DNA from: a virus
Virus record (IMG/VR): IMGVR_UViG_3300021960_000577
Location: 1 to 22,250 of that record
DNA: 22,250 nt
Direction: 5' to 3' (one strand)
Below, one piece after another: positions 7,204-15,520 of this stretch. Both the position numbers and the translations under genes were made by a program. The stretch's first letter is position 1; each line of letters opens with the position of its first letter. The notes under the pieces were generated by a model. It did no database searches. It saw nothing but the letters and a program-made list of their open reading frames with translations, and was not told the origin of the DNA.

Positions 7204-10119
7204 TTGGCAACTATAGACTTATCAAAGTTTAAAGATGGAGAGGAGCAACCTAAAACTAACACTATAAGTTTACAAGGTTTCGCACAAACACCCTCTTTAG
7301 GACAAACATATGAACAAGATTCAGTAGCGGACAAGGCTGCATTTGCTGCACGCCTAGGGGCTGCTGATACCTATCGTGGAATCAAACAATTATTTAACAT
7401 ACAAGAAGAAGAGATGGCTGAAGATATGGCTAAGCTCAATGAGTACATATCTAACCCTGAATACGGAGGTACTATACTTGCAGCTTATACTGCAGGTTTA
7501 ATAGGAGACCCTGTAGGTTGGGTCATACCGGGTATGAAAGCTAAGAATCTTTGGAGTGCTGCTAAAGCAGGCGCTATGGTTGGTGCTCTGTCATCACCTC
7601 TTGGCTATGTAGATGAAGCAGAAGGACAAACCAGAGTATCTAATATGGCTTATGGTACTGTAGGCGGTGGCGTTCTTTCTCCTGCTATGTTTAAATTTAC
7701 AAACTCAATGTTACCTGCTTTGAAAAAAGGTTATGCTGACTTAGGTGTATCAATAGATACTGGGAAAGTAGCTAGTGATTTAGGTTTTATATCTAAAGCT
7801 ACATCTACAGTGGGTGCTAATGTCGGTGCTCCTATATACTCTCAAATGAAAAGGGGAGGAGAAGCAATCAAACAAAGTTCTTTAGGTCAGAGTTTTGGTA
7901 AATACTTTATTGATAACTTTGGTCTTCCAAAAGAGTATGTCAATGTTAAGATGAATAGAAGACAAACAGAACAACAGTGGGCTTCTAGATTTGATGAGGT
8001 TCTATCTAAATATTCTCAACTTAGTTTAGCAGATGACAAACTATTGTATAAGATTCTTACTGGTGAAGAGAGTAACATTCCCGGTAATCTAAAAGACTTA
8101 ACTAAAGAAGGTAGACAGCTTGTCGATGAAATAGGACAAGAGCTAGTTGATTTAAAAATACTAGACAAAGGAATATATAAAGAGAACAAAGGTAAATATT
8201 TATATCGTTCTTATGAAAAACATCAGACTCCTTTTATGAAAAAAAGAAGGCAGGCTGAAAAAGAAATAAAAGTTTTTGGTGAAGAGTTTATGCGTAGGGG
8301 TGAAACCAAAACTATATCTCAAGGTGTTTTAGATAAACATTTAAAAGACGGTTGGAAAGTTATTGAGGGAAGTGAAAGTCTAGGTAGAAAAACTGTAAGA
8401 GTAAATCGAGATTGGTCCCCTGAAGATAGAGCTAAGATGGGAGAAGTATTAAGTGCAGGATTTGCTATGGCTAAGACTGGTAACTTAATGACTAACGATA
8501 TAGCCACGTTTAAATTCTATGATGATATAAATAAGATGGTTATAGACGGAGAGAAAGTAGTTTATGATTCTCTTAATGATGTTTTAGACCCAGATAATTA
8601 TAGAAGAATACCTACAACTTCTGTTAAAGGAACACAAGTAAAAGAGTTTGGTTCTCTTGCAGGTAAGTATGTTCCTAAAGAAGTATACACAGACTTAACT
8701 ACAGCCAACGCTTACAAGAGATGGAACAGAGGTGATGGAAAGTTTGGTGGGCTTACTAAGTTTCACCATAAAGCACTACAGTTTTGGAAGAGAGGTAAGA
8801 CTACTCTTAATCCTACAGTACATACAAACAATGTAGGCTCTAATTTTATATTATACGATTTGCTAGACGGTGATTGGAAACAACTTAGGAGTGCTGGAGG
8901 TGATTTCTTTAGAGCTAAATCTAAAGGAGAGAAGTCAGAGGAATTTAAATTAGCAGAATCATTAGGTGTCTTTGATGCTGATATGATGTCTAGAGAATTA
9001 ACAGATTATGAGAACTCTATATTTAAGAAGTATATGAGTATGAAAAAGAAAGATGATGTTGAGTTTTCAAGTATGCTACAACGAGGGTGGGATAGAGTAA
9101 AAGGGTTTGCTAAGCAAACACCTATGGATACTTTATATCAAGTAGAAGACCAAGTGTTTAGATTAGGTGCGTTTAAAACTCAACTAGCTAATGGTGCTAC
9201 GCCGGATGAAGCTGCAAGATTTGCTAGAAGAGCTATGCTAGACTATGAAATATCAGCCCCAGGAATTAGAATGCTTAGAGAATCAGCCCTACCATTCATA
9301 GCATACACATATAGGGTTGCTCCTATACTAGCTGAGACTGCTCTTAAGAGACCTTGGAAGCTGGCTAAGTGGGGTGCTATACTTCACGGTGCTAATATGG
9401 TCGGTCAAGATATATCTCCGGGAGACTATGAGAAAGAACGCAAGTATCAGAAAGAATTAAATATGGGTTATGACTTAAGCTCTATAGGTATGCCGGGTGT
9501 GGCTAACACACTTATTAAAGTTCCTAGAAAAGACAAGAGCCAATACTTAGATGCTACTAGGTACATACCGGGTGGTGATATACTAGACATTAAAAACAGT
9601 ACGGGAATAACTATACCTTTCTTACCTGCTCCACTACAACCATCCTTTGGTGCTATCGGAAGTGCTGCTAAAATTGCTACTGGATTCGATACTTTTAGTG
9701 CATCTAAAATGCCGGGTGTTGGCTCTGGTGTGTTTGACATATCCGCAGAAGCTAGACTTAATGCTGTAGCTAAAGAGTTTATGCCTATGTACCATCAATA
9801 CAATAAACTTAATGCTACTATAGCTGCTAATGGTCAAAGTCATCCTACTAAAGATGATGCCACATTAAAAGAAGCAGTTCTAAATTTAATACCGGGCATT
9901 AAACTTAAGACTTATGATAAGAAACAGATGAAAAAGTTTAAGATGCGTGTGGGTATGAAGTATCAGAACCAGATGGAGTCCTTAACTAAACTTCTAAGTA
10001 CTTCTTATAAAGATTATAAAGGTGGTAGGATAAGTAAAGAAAGCTATGAAAAAGAATCAGCAAGGATAAAGTCTGAGCTTAAAAAAATACAGAAGAAAGT
10101 TAGAGAGGCTCTTAATTAA
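7204..10119 (+). CDS. Large internal virion / DNA-ejection protein (971 aa)
   Basis: The start is TTG at 7204, supported by AAGGAGTCAAC immediately upstream; the product reads MATIDLSKFKDGEEQ. It has a Gly/Ala-rich amphipathic stretch at about 88-135 (GTILAAYTAGLIGDPVGW, AAKAGAMVGALSSPLGY) that could insert into membranes, then a long helical body. The Lys-rich C-terminal 65 residues look like a coiled coil. Size, strand and position match the largest internal core/ejection protein of T7-like phages (gp16), but the murein hydrolase that T7 fuses to gp16 is encoded here by the next, separate gene. The body resembles large multi-domain 'polyvalent' phage proteins. No catalytic motif seen. The TAA overlaps the next ATG (TAATG). 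Confidence 0.6.
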   Translation: MATIDLSKFKDGEEQPKTNTISLQGFAQTPSLGQTYEQDSVADKAAFAARLGAADTYRGIKQLFNIQEEEMAEDMAKLNEYISNPEYGGTILAAYTAGLIGDPVGWVIPGMKAKNLWSAAKAGAMVGALSSPLGYVDEAEGQTRVSNMAYGTVGGGVLSPAMFKFTNSMLPALKKGYADLGVSIDTGKVASDLGFISKATSTVGANVGAPIYSQMKRGGEAIKQSSLGQSFGKYFIDNFGLPKEYVNVKMNRRQTEQQWASRFDEVLSKYSQLSLADDKLLYKILTGEESNIPGNLKDLTKEGRQLVDEIGQELVDLKILDKGIYKENKGKYLYRSYEKHQTPFMKKRRQAEKEIKVFGEEFMRRGETKTISQGVLDKHLKDGWKVIEGSESLGRKTVRVNRDWSPEDRAKMGEVLSAGFAMAKTGNLMTNDIATFKFYDDINKMVIDGEKVVYDSLNDVLDPDNYRRIPTTSVKGTQVKEFGSLAGKYVPKEVYTDLTTANAYKRWNRGDGKFGGLTKFHHKALQFWKRGKTTLNPTVHTNNVGSNFILYDLLDGDWKQLRSAGGDFFRAKSKGEKSEEFKLAESLGVFDADMMSRELTDYENSIFKKYMSMKKKDDVEFSSMLQRGWDRVKGFAKQTPMDTLYQVEDQVFRLGAFKTQLANGATPDEAARFARRAMLDYEISAPGIRMLRESALPFIAYTYRVAPILAETALKRPWKLAKWGAILHGANMVGQDISPGDYEKERKYQKELNMGYDLSSIGMPGVANTLIKVPRKDKSQYLDATRYIPGGDILDIKNSTGITIPFLPAPLQPSFGAIGSAAKIATGFDTFSASKMPGVGSGVFDISAEARLNAVAKEFMPMYHQYNKLNATIAANGQSHPTKDDATLKEAVLNLIPGIKLKTYDKKQMKKFKMRVGMKYQNQMESLTKLLSTSYKDYKGGRISKESYEKESARIKSELKKIQKKVREALN

Positions 10120-10595
10120 TGGAAGGTTTATTTACAGCTAACGAACAAGAAGCAATAACTCAACTGCAAAGAGCAGGCTTTAGTTTACAAATGCTACCTG
10201 CTATTCTTGCTAACATATCAGTAGAGACTGACGGTACATTTGATTATGGTATGAAGCAATACAAAGGTGGTCCGGGTAGAGGTATGTTTCAGTTTGAGAA
10301 GAGCCAGTTAAGGGACTACAATAAGTTTAAAGGAGACCAAGAAGATAGTATGTACTTACAATCTAAGTTCGTACAAAAAAATATCTTTGGAGAGAAAGGA
10401 GATAGACCTCACGACTTAGGTTGGAGAGCTCGAGGATTGCTTTCTGAGTCACTTAGTGGTGATAGCTCTGCTAGTGATAAGGCTAAAGTATTTGTAGAGC
10501 AATATGAGAAGTCTGGTACTCCACATTTAAAACGCAGGCAAGAAGAAGCAGATAGGTATAACAGATTACTATTCTTAAATATGGTTGACTTATAA
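10119..10595 (+). CDS. Virion-type murein hydrolase (phage tail lysozyme / lytic transglycosylase-like)
   Basis: A 158-residue protein. Residues 27-43 read PAILANISVETDGTFDY, with Glu36 in the position of the catalytic acid. They are followed by GGPGRGMFQFE (residues 50-60), the 'G.G..QF' substrate-groove signature of Phage_lysozyme2/SLT-like hydrolases. The C-terminal part has the usual helices (QSKFVQKN..., FVEQYEKSGTPHLKRR). It would cleave glycan strands of peptidoglycan. The position between two ejection-type genes, joined by TAATG on both sides, suggests local wall digestion during DNA entry. No separate endolysin is seen in this window, so a lysis role is also possible. No signal peptide. 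Confidence 0.75.
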   Translation: MEGLFTANEQEAITQLQRAGFSLQMLPAILANISVETDGTFDYGMKQYKGGPGRGMFQFEKSQLRDYNKFKGDQEDSMYLQSKFVQKNIFGEKGDRPHDLGWRARGLLSESLSGDSSASDKAKVFVEQYEKSGTPHLKRRQEEADRYNRLLFLNMVDL

Positions 10596-12346
10596 TGGGT
10601 TGGTTTACTGATACACTTAACGCTCTCGACAAACCATCGAATGCACTACAAGGATTAGCGGTTGGTGGTCTTAAAGGATTAGAAAGAGGGTGGAACCAAG
10701 AAGAGAACTACGACTTTGAACAGTTGTGGGATGAAGACTTACAGGAGAAGGGGTGGTCTGAAAGAGAAGGCTTTGGTGAGACTGCCAGTTATATAGGTTC
10801 TACTGCACTTAATTTAATTGTTGACCCTTTAAATGTAGTAGGTCTAGGATTGTTTAAGAAAGGTGCAAAAGCTGCTGGAGAATTGAAGGGTGCTATAACC
10901 TCAGGTAATCCTAATATTATTACAGATTACTATGGTCCTATGGGTAAAACAGAAGAAGCTATGAAAGTAGCTGAGCAGTTTGCCAAGGAAGCAGGTATGA
11001 GCTCAAAAGAAATTGAGTTGATGAAAGCAGGAGAAGCTCTGATAGGCAATGTTAAAGGCAAGGGTGAAGCAGTAGGCACAGGATTACTTAATGCTATGAA
11101 GATGCAACTACCTAGTAACAGGGCTTTGTATAGAGACACTGGAATTAATAGACCTCTATTTGAATCAGCCACTAGAGCTCAAGGTTCACACGCAATGAAC
11201 GACAGAGAGATGATAGGAAGAGCTATCTTTAATAAATGGATTAATAAACAGAAAGGTAAGACAGGGGAGACTAAAGCACTAGATGATTTAGTATCTAGGG
11301 CTGTCTATGTAGATGAGGTAGGAGATGTAACAAGACCATTAGAAAAAGGTTTCTTTGGTTACGCTAATGCCAAAGCTATGGGAGACCAAGCTAAAAATCT
11401 AACTAAGGATGAGATACTTGAAGTAGAGCGCAGTGTTATGAATACTTGGAAACAAAAGAGTGCTCTTGATGTTATGATGGACATAGGTAAAAAAGGTATA
11501 AACAAGACTGCTAACTGGGTAGGTCTTGATGATGTCAAACTACAGATGTCTGTGGGTAAAGGTTTAGAGTATGGTAAGGGAGATTTAGTTACTGTTAAAA
11601 GACCTGCTAGTAAAAAGACAGGCAATCATTGGAATGACTTTAATCATTCTAAACAAATGAATGCAATAGCTAGAGAAGTGTTCGATATAGATAACCTTCC
11701 TAAATCAATAGACGAGCTATATGAAAGAATGTCTAAGGTACAATTTGAAGATGTAGAAGGATTAACTAGAAAGAAAGCTATGAAAAATCTTACTGGTTTA
11801 AAGAAAGATACCGATGGTGTATGGTTTACGTTTTCTAGACCCGGCTCTGCAGTAGTAGAGGGAGGAGTAAACTTTAGAAGTAAACTTAAGTTAGATGGTG
11901 ATGGGTTTACAGTTATGAGTGACGAGCATAACTTAGCAGAAGCACTAACAGGTGCGTCTAAGTTAAAGAGATTAATTACTGTTAGTCCTCCAATGCACTT
12001 TAACATACTAAAGATTAAGCCAAGAGAAACAGGAGCAAACAAATTAAAAGGTAATGTTCCTACTTTAACTATGACTAATGCTAAAGATGTTAGAGCAATT
12101 AAAAAAGGATTTACTGAGACTACTCCTAGAACTTATCCAGACGCAGGTTGGACTGAAATAAGAAAAGGTGGAGCTAGAGGTAGGGGCAATAAAGGAGAGC
12201 TTGTATCTGAGGGTAGACCTGACGTTAAAGAGTTCTTAATGAAAGAACAACCTTCTGCCAAAACCTTACGCAAAGAGCGAATGGCTTTAGCAGGAAAGCT
12301 ATTAGGTGCGGTTACTATATCAAGAGGTATGTTTACTAATGAGTAG
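10595..12346 (+). CDS. Putative ejection protein, 583 aa, last gene of the virion module
   Basis: Begins MGWFTDTLNALDKPSNALQG, with a TAATG overlap to the hydrolase gene. Residues about 62-105 carry a Gly/Ala amphipathic stretch (GSTALNLIVDPLNVVGLGLF then KKGAKAAGELKGA) that echoes the one in the 971-residue protein (DPVGWVIPGMK...AAKAGA). The rest is mixed alpha/beta with many Lys. No enzymatic motif recognised. As the last gene of the virion operon it may be an additional internal or ejection protein. Its 3' end overlaps the convergent nuclease gene by 11 bases, so there is no spacer between the modules. Confidence 0.55.
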   Translation: MGWFTDTLNALDKPSNALQGLAVGGLKGLERGWNQEENYDFEQLWDEDLQEKGWSEREGFGETASYIGSTALNLIVDPLNVVGLGLFKKGAKAAGELKGAITSGNPNIITDYYGPMGKTEEAMKVAEQFAKEAGMSSKEIELMKAGEALIGNVKGKGEAVGTGLLNAMKMQLPSNRALYRDTGINRPLFESATRAQGSHAMNDREMIGRAIFNKWINKQKGKTGETKALDDLVSRAVYVDEVGDVTRPLEKGFFGYANAKAMGDQAKNLTKDEILEVERSVMNTWKQKSALDVMMDIGKKGINKTANWVGLDDVKLQMSVGKGLEYGKGDLVTVKRPASKKTGNHWNDFNHSKQMNAIAREVFDIDNLPKSIDELYERMSKVQFEDVEGLTRKKAMKNLTGLKKDTDGVWFTFSRPGSAVVEGGVNFRSKLKLDGDGFTVMSDEHNLAEALTGASKLKRLITVSPPMHFNILKIKPRETGANKLKGNVPTLTMTNAKDVRAIKKGFTETTPRTYPDAGWTEIRKGGARGRGNKGELVSEGRPDVKEFLMKEQPSAKTLRKERMALAGKLLGAVTISRGMFTNE

Positions 12347-12770
12347 TGTTCTCTTCAAAGGACATAAGGGCATCATCTATATGTAGATAGCCTACCTCTT
12401 TATCAATCCAAGTGCTCCCCTTGAACTCTGTGTTCTTTGGGAGTTTTTTTATGTGCCATTTAAAATCATATCCTTCTTCTTCATTCTCTAAGTTAGCAGG
12501 GTCAAATATATATATGATGTGTGTGTTAGCTTTACTAGGCATAGATACTGCATACCAAAACTCTAGCTCGTGTTCCTCTGCAAAGTTTCTGTTCCATTCA
12601 TACTTCATCTTCTCAATAATAGTATCTGGGTAATGCTTATTCCTACACTTAATCTCTAACATAATACCTTTCTTCTCATCAAAGGCATCGTACCTAGAGA
12701 ACTTATCATCCATAGGTTTGAAGTCATACGCTATAGTGTTTAGTGCTTTTATAATTGTAGATTCATTCAC
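12336..12770 (-). CDS. PD-(D/E)XK nuclease-like protein
   Basis: A 144-residue protein starting at GTG, 8 nt after GGAG in the upstream 49-residue gene (stop TAA is directly followed by GTG). The nuclease core is visible: Asp28 in RYDAFDEKKGI, then MLEIKCR with Glu39-Ile-Lys41, the D-x(n)-E-x-K triad of PD-(D/E)XK enzymes. A helix (TIIEKMKYEWN) and the strand ELEFWYAVSM follow, as the fold requires. It probably cuts DNA (host degradation, branch resolution or recombination); the substrate is unknown. It is distinct from the two other nucleases in this module. It is the last gene of the leftward operon and contains the + strand terminator in antisense near its 3' end. Confidence 0.6.
   Translation of the reverse strand: MNESTIIKALNTIAYDFKPMDDKFSRYDAFDEKKGIMLEIKCRNKHYPDTIIEKMKYEWNRNFAEEHELEFWYAVSMPSKANTHIIYIFDPANLENEEEGYDFKWHIKKLPKNTEFKGSTWIDKEVGYLHIDDALMSFEENTTH
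12415..12450 (+). terminator. Rho-independent terminator of the virion module
   Basis: CTCCC (12415-12419) pairs with GGGAG (12439-12443). Inside, after a 3-nt internal bulge, GAAC pairs with GTTC around a TCTGT loop, and seven T follow (12444-12450). It lies about 70 nt past the TAG of the last + strand gene, within the - strand nuclease gene, so it would end rightward transcription shortly after the convergent junction. Confidence 0.7.
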
Positions 12771-12920
12771 TTACTTTCTCCAGTCTGATTTCCATAATCG
12801 GGGGTTAAGTTTGTCACCGGTGACAGATTTCTTGTCACTAAGTAACTTCTTGTATAGCTTGGAAGTCCCATCCATACGGACGAGACCCCAAGTATTTTTA
12901 GGTGGTTTACTTTCCGCCAC
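12771..12920 (-). CDS. 49-residue hypothetical protein
   Basis: A short ORF that fills the gap between the two-helix membrane protein and the nuclease gene. It starts at GTG (12918-12920) inside the last codons of the upstream gene (14-nt overlap), reads VAESKPPKNTWGLVRMDG and ends SDWRK, with the stop immediately followed by the nuclease GTG. The product is basic, rich in Lys and Trp, with no membrane segment or recognised domain. The middle SVTGDK is encoded by a palindrome copy. Upstream SD is weak, so initiation probably depends on coupling. Support is tight packing on both sides and lack of stops; function unknown. Confidence 0.5.
   Translation of the reverse strand: MAESKPPKNTWGLVRMDGTSKLYKKLLSDKKSVTGDKLNPRLWKSDWRK
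12812..12825. repeat. Dispersed 14-bp palindrome, copy 2
   Basis: TGTCACCGGTGACA, exact, preceded by TT as at copies 1, 3 and 4. It lies in the 49-residue gene, read on the - strand as SVTGDK. Confidence 0.85.
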
Positions 12921-13146
12921 TCGTTATATCTTTGTCGAGTAGTTTCCAGATGATGCCGGCTGCGATTATTCCTGCAAGCCCTGCGTTACCAAGTGTCCAT
13001 ACTATATCTAGTATCGAACCAATAACATTACCAGTTAGGAATGCTACCTTCTGACCAAAGATAATTTGTAGTACAATTGATAAGCTGATTAGTTTAATAC
13101 CTACATCTATTGCACCGTCAGCACCGTTCTTTATTTTCTCTAACAT
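12907..13146 (-). CDS. Two-helix small membrane protein, holin-like candidate
   Basis: A 79-residue protein with ribosome binding site AAGGGAG, 6 nt before the ATG. There are two hydrophobic segments: about 12-30 (AIDVGIKLISLSIVLQIIFG) and about 38-68 (VIGSILDIVWTLGNAGLAGI, then IAAGIIWKLL). The tail is short and polar (DKDITSGGK). Two TM helices, small size, and the neighbouring small lipoprotein are compatible with a class II holin or antiholin, but the family is not identifiable. A second candidate holin lies at 606-1043, so one of the two may have another role. It shares an operon with the RNR and replication genes rather than with virion genes, which would give early expression unless regulated. 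Confidence 0.5.
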   Translation of the reverse strand: MLEKIKNGADGAIDVGIKLISLSIVLQIIFGQKVAFLTGNVIGSILDIVWTLGNAGLAGIIAAGIIWKLLDKDITSGGK

Positions 13147-13197
13147 ATTTTACTCCCTTATTAATGTAAAACAATTGGCTAATGTATAGCCACCTTA

Positions 13198-13341
13198 TCA
13201 AGTATGCCAACCTATGCACATACTCGAATCTACTGGGGCATTACATTGAAGCTGTTCCATTTTTTCTTCGAACATACTGCACCCTGTTAATGAAATGACA
13301 AGCACTTGTAAAGCTATTATTAATATTATAGTGTTTATCAT
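13198..13341 (-). CDS. Small lipoprotein (47 residues)
   Basis: An ORF whose ATG overlaps the RNR stop (ATGA). The product begins MINTIILIIALQVLVISLTG and Cys21 follows: a hydrophobic signal sequence with lipobox L-T-G-C, so signal peptidase II would leave a mature lipoprotein of only 27 residues (CSMFEEKMEQLQCNAPVDSS, then MCIGWHT). The mature part has two further Cys. Short lipoproteins of this type include Rz1-like outer-membrane spanins and superinfection-exclusion lipoproteins. The neighbouring two-helix membrane gene makes a lysis role plausible, but no Rz-like i-spanin partner is visible. Start, lipobox and coupling make it a convincing gene; the function is inferred. Confidence 0.65.
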   Translation of the reverse strand: MINTIILIIALQVLVISLTGCSMFEEKMEQLQCNAPVDSSMCIGWHT

Positions 13342-15305
13342 TCGACATCCCTCTCTTCCTCAACGAGGTCGACAAGTTCACACACACTACCAGTACAGGC
13401 TAGTGTCTTAGTTCCTACTGTCATATCTGTAAGCTCATACTCACTAATCAAATCCCAGTCTACTGATTTAGGCATCTTCTTAGCTAGGGCATCGTGTGTC
13501 TTCTTATCACACTCCTCATATGGTGCTTGTTGATATGTGTGGTCTGAGTGTGGTAGGAAACTAACACCTGATACTTCATCAAAGTGTTTGTATACCCACG
13601 CACCTACTTCCATCCACTCGTGTTCTCTCACACTAACAGTAACACTAGGCTTGTGCTCACAGTAGTATCTTTGATACATAAGCCACAGCTCTAGTTGTTC
13701 GATAGCACTCCTCTCGTTCCTAGTTACTGCACCTTTAGGAGCTTTCATAGGGAAGGAGAATACCTTAACGCTGTTAGGTTTCATTACATCAGGTTCAGCA
13801 GGTATGCCTTGGTCTTCCATTAGCTGTGCTATTGGGTCCTTAGAGTCTGCTCTAACCCTACGAATATAATAATCACTATGTCTAGTGTGTATACCACTAG
13901 CACTATCAACTAACTGACTGACTGTACCACTAGGTTTAATAGCAGTAGTAGCAGTAGCTTGTTGAATGCCTAGTAGCTCTGACCATTCCTTGTTAGTCTT
14001 AACAGATTCTTTTCTAAGGTCAGATAGAAAATCAGGCAGGCTACGCTTACCATAGTATCCTCTACTATCATCATTACTATAATTCATAAAAGCATTATCC
14101 ATAATACCAGTGAGTGATACACCTAGTAGGGCTTCCTCTTCTGTATTGTGTACCCACTTAGGTCTCAATCTTTTGAGGTTAGTAAGTGATGCTTGGAATG
14201 TACCAAGTATGGTAGCTAGTCTAACCTTACGGAGTATATCCTTTTGCGTGTCTTCCGCTCTCACTACAACCTCAGTAAGATTACAGAACTGTCCGTCTCT
14301 TAATATGATTTCACTACAAGGATTACAACCGAAGTCGTGTTCAGTATCTCTTCTACCTATAGATGCCACCTGTTTAATTGCTGCTTCTCTGTTGAAGATA
14401 CCACGCTCACCTGACTTAGACTCATACAGTGATGTCCACTCCTTCATAAAGATACCAATGTCTGGCTTCTCTGTGTAGCATACACTGTTGTTACTTAGTG
14501 CCATCTCTGGTGTATCAGACCACCACTGACCAGACTTAGCATTACGCATACGCTCATCAGTTAGATTAGATAAAGAGATTAGGGCACTTCGTCTAACACC
14601 ACCCACTACAACTACCTCTGCAATCTTACACATCATACGGTGACACTCATAGCTTGTCAGCTTACGACCGCCTGCTTCTTTAAAGATGTTAGTAGCAAAG
14701 TTAAACAAGTCAAGTAAAGGCTCTGGTCCACTGGCTCTACCACCAAAGGTAGCTAGTCTAGAACCTTTAGGTCTGACCTTAGAGAAGTCCCACTTAGGCA
14801 TCTCACCATCATAAAGATAAGTAATCAGCTTACGGAATGCAGACTGCCACCCTTCCTTAGAATCCTGTACGACAATGACATCATCTATATCTACCATATC
14901 TGTAGGGACTTCGGGTAGTTTGTTAACTGCTTGTCTCTCAACACTAAAGCCTACACCAGTACCGTGCATCAGAACGAATAGACATTCATCAAATGCTTTC
15001 GGGTGGTCTACACTAAGGTAAGCACAGTTGTACCCTGCTATATTATTCTTAGCAAGAGCAGGACCTGCGGTCATAAGAGCTCTCATACTAGGCATAACTT
15101 CTAAGTTACATACTGCTTCCTCAAGTATCTTCCTAGTCTTAGGTACTAACTCTTGGTTTGTATTCTCTTTAAGATGCCCCTCCATAAAATCAAAGTAACG
15201 GGCAACGGTTTCTTTCCAAGTCTCTCTGCGTTTCTTCTCAGGTAGCCATCGTGCGTACCTGCTAAGTGCAATAAAGTTTTGGTAATCATTTGGTAATTGG
15301 TTCAT
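13338..15305 (-). CDS. Adenosylcobalamin-dependent (class II) ribonucleotide reductase, monomeric type
   Basis: A 655-residue protein that reduces ribonucleotides to deoxyribonucleotides, feeding DNA replication. The key motifs are present. NPCSEI has Asn328, Cys330 (thiyl-radical cysteine) and Glu332. CNLTE (Cys341) lies exactly 11 residues later, as Cys408/Cys419 do in Lactobacillus leichmannii RTPR. Cys94 in GYNCAYLS would be the partner of the substrate-reducing pair. MPSMRALMTAG and AIKPSGTVSQL are family signatures. The C-terminus carries a C-x4-C pair (Cys637, Cys642) that would re-reduce the active site. It is somewhat shorter than RTPR (739 residues). The start has GGAGG just upstream inside the previous gene. 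It requires host or environmental B12. Confidence 0.95.
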   Translation of the reverse strand: MNQLPNDYQNFIALSRYARWLPEKKRRETWKETVARYFDFMEGHLKENTNQELVPKTRKILEEAVCNLEVMPSMRALMTAGPALAKNNIAGYNCAYLSVDHPKAFDECLFVLMHGTGVGFSVERQAVNKLPEVPTDMVDIDDVIVVQDSKEGWQSAFRKLITYLYDGEMPKWDFSKVRPKGSRLATFGGRASGPEPLLDLFNFATNIFKEAGGRKLTSYECHRMMCKIAEVVVVGGVRRSALISLSNLTDERMRNAKSGQWWSDTPEMALSNNSVCYTEKPDIGIFMKEWTSLYESKSGERGIFNREAAIKQVASIGRRDTEHDFGCNPCSEIILRDGQFCNLTEVVVRAEDTQKDILRKVRLATILGTFQASLTNLKRLRPKWVHNTEEEALLGVSLTGIMDNAFMNYSNDDSRGYYGKRSLPDFLSDLRKESVKTNKEWSELLGIQQATATTAIKPSGTVSQLVDSASGIHTRHSDYYIRRVRADSKDPIAQLMEDQGIPAEPDVMKPNSVKVFSFPMKAPKGAVTRNERSAIEQLELWLMYQRYYCEHKPSVTVSVREHEWMEVGAWVYKHFDEVSGVSFLPHSDHTYQQAPYEECDKKTHDALAKKMPKSVDWDLISEYELTDMTVGTKTLACTGSVCELVDLVEEERDVE

Positions 15306-15520
15306 TCATCCTCCAGTGGGTCGATTTCGATGTTCACCATTTTCTTTCCATCGTCATCTAAGTAAGTATTATATTTAAGTCTTCCTTGTCTGTGCATAAG
15401 TATCGCATCAGTTATTCCTCTGTCATAACATTTAGTACCGTGTCTCCACAATAAGAACCCTCCTATTGTAAGCAACGCTACCATCAGTAAGACAAAGTTC
15501 TCAGTCGGTATCATCAGCAT
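15302..15520 (-). CDS. Small membrane-anchored protein upstream of the RNR
   Basis: I prefer the ATG at 15520 (GAGGAG with 7-nt spacing) over an in-frame TTG at 15526. The product has 72 residues: an N-terminal hydrophobic helix (about residues 8-24, FVLLMVALLTIGGFLLW), then a basic turn RHGTKCYDRG, and a small polar domain (DAILMHRQGRLKYNTYLDDD, then GKKMVNIEI). This 'membrane helix plus DGKKM.NIEI' form resembles small uncharacterised proteins common in marine phage genomes (recollection, not checked). The stop overlaps the RNR ATG region (ATGA). Function unknown. Topology suggests one TM helix with a cytoplasmic C-terminus. Confidence 0.6.
   Translation of the reverse strand: MLMIPTENFVLLMVALLTIGGFLLWRHGTKCYDRGITDAILMHRQGRLKYNTYLDDDGKKMVNIEIDPLEDE

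Noticed and set aside
11644-12042. A 132-residue ORF on the - strand within the 583-residue virion protein gene
   Set aside because: It lies fully antisense to a well-supported gene with no SD or neighbour coupling, and its product looks like a hydrophobic shadow of an AT-rich gene.
12718-12942. A 74-residue + strand ORF across the 49-residue gene
   Set aside because: It is antisense to tightly tiled - strand genes and has no ribosome binding site. It merely contains the palindrome (which reads as LSPVT on this strand).
13177-13191. GGCTA-ATGTA-TAGCC hairpin ahead of the two-helix membrane gene
   Set aside because: A 5-bp stem followed by only a broken T run (AATTGTTTTA) is too weak to call a terminator. 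It could still affect the downstream ribosome binding site.
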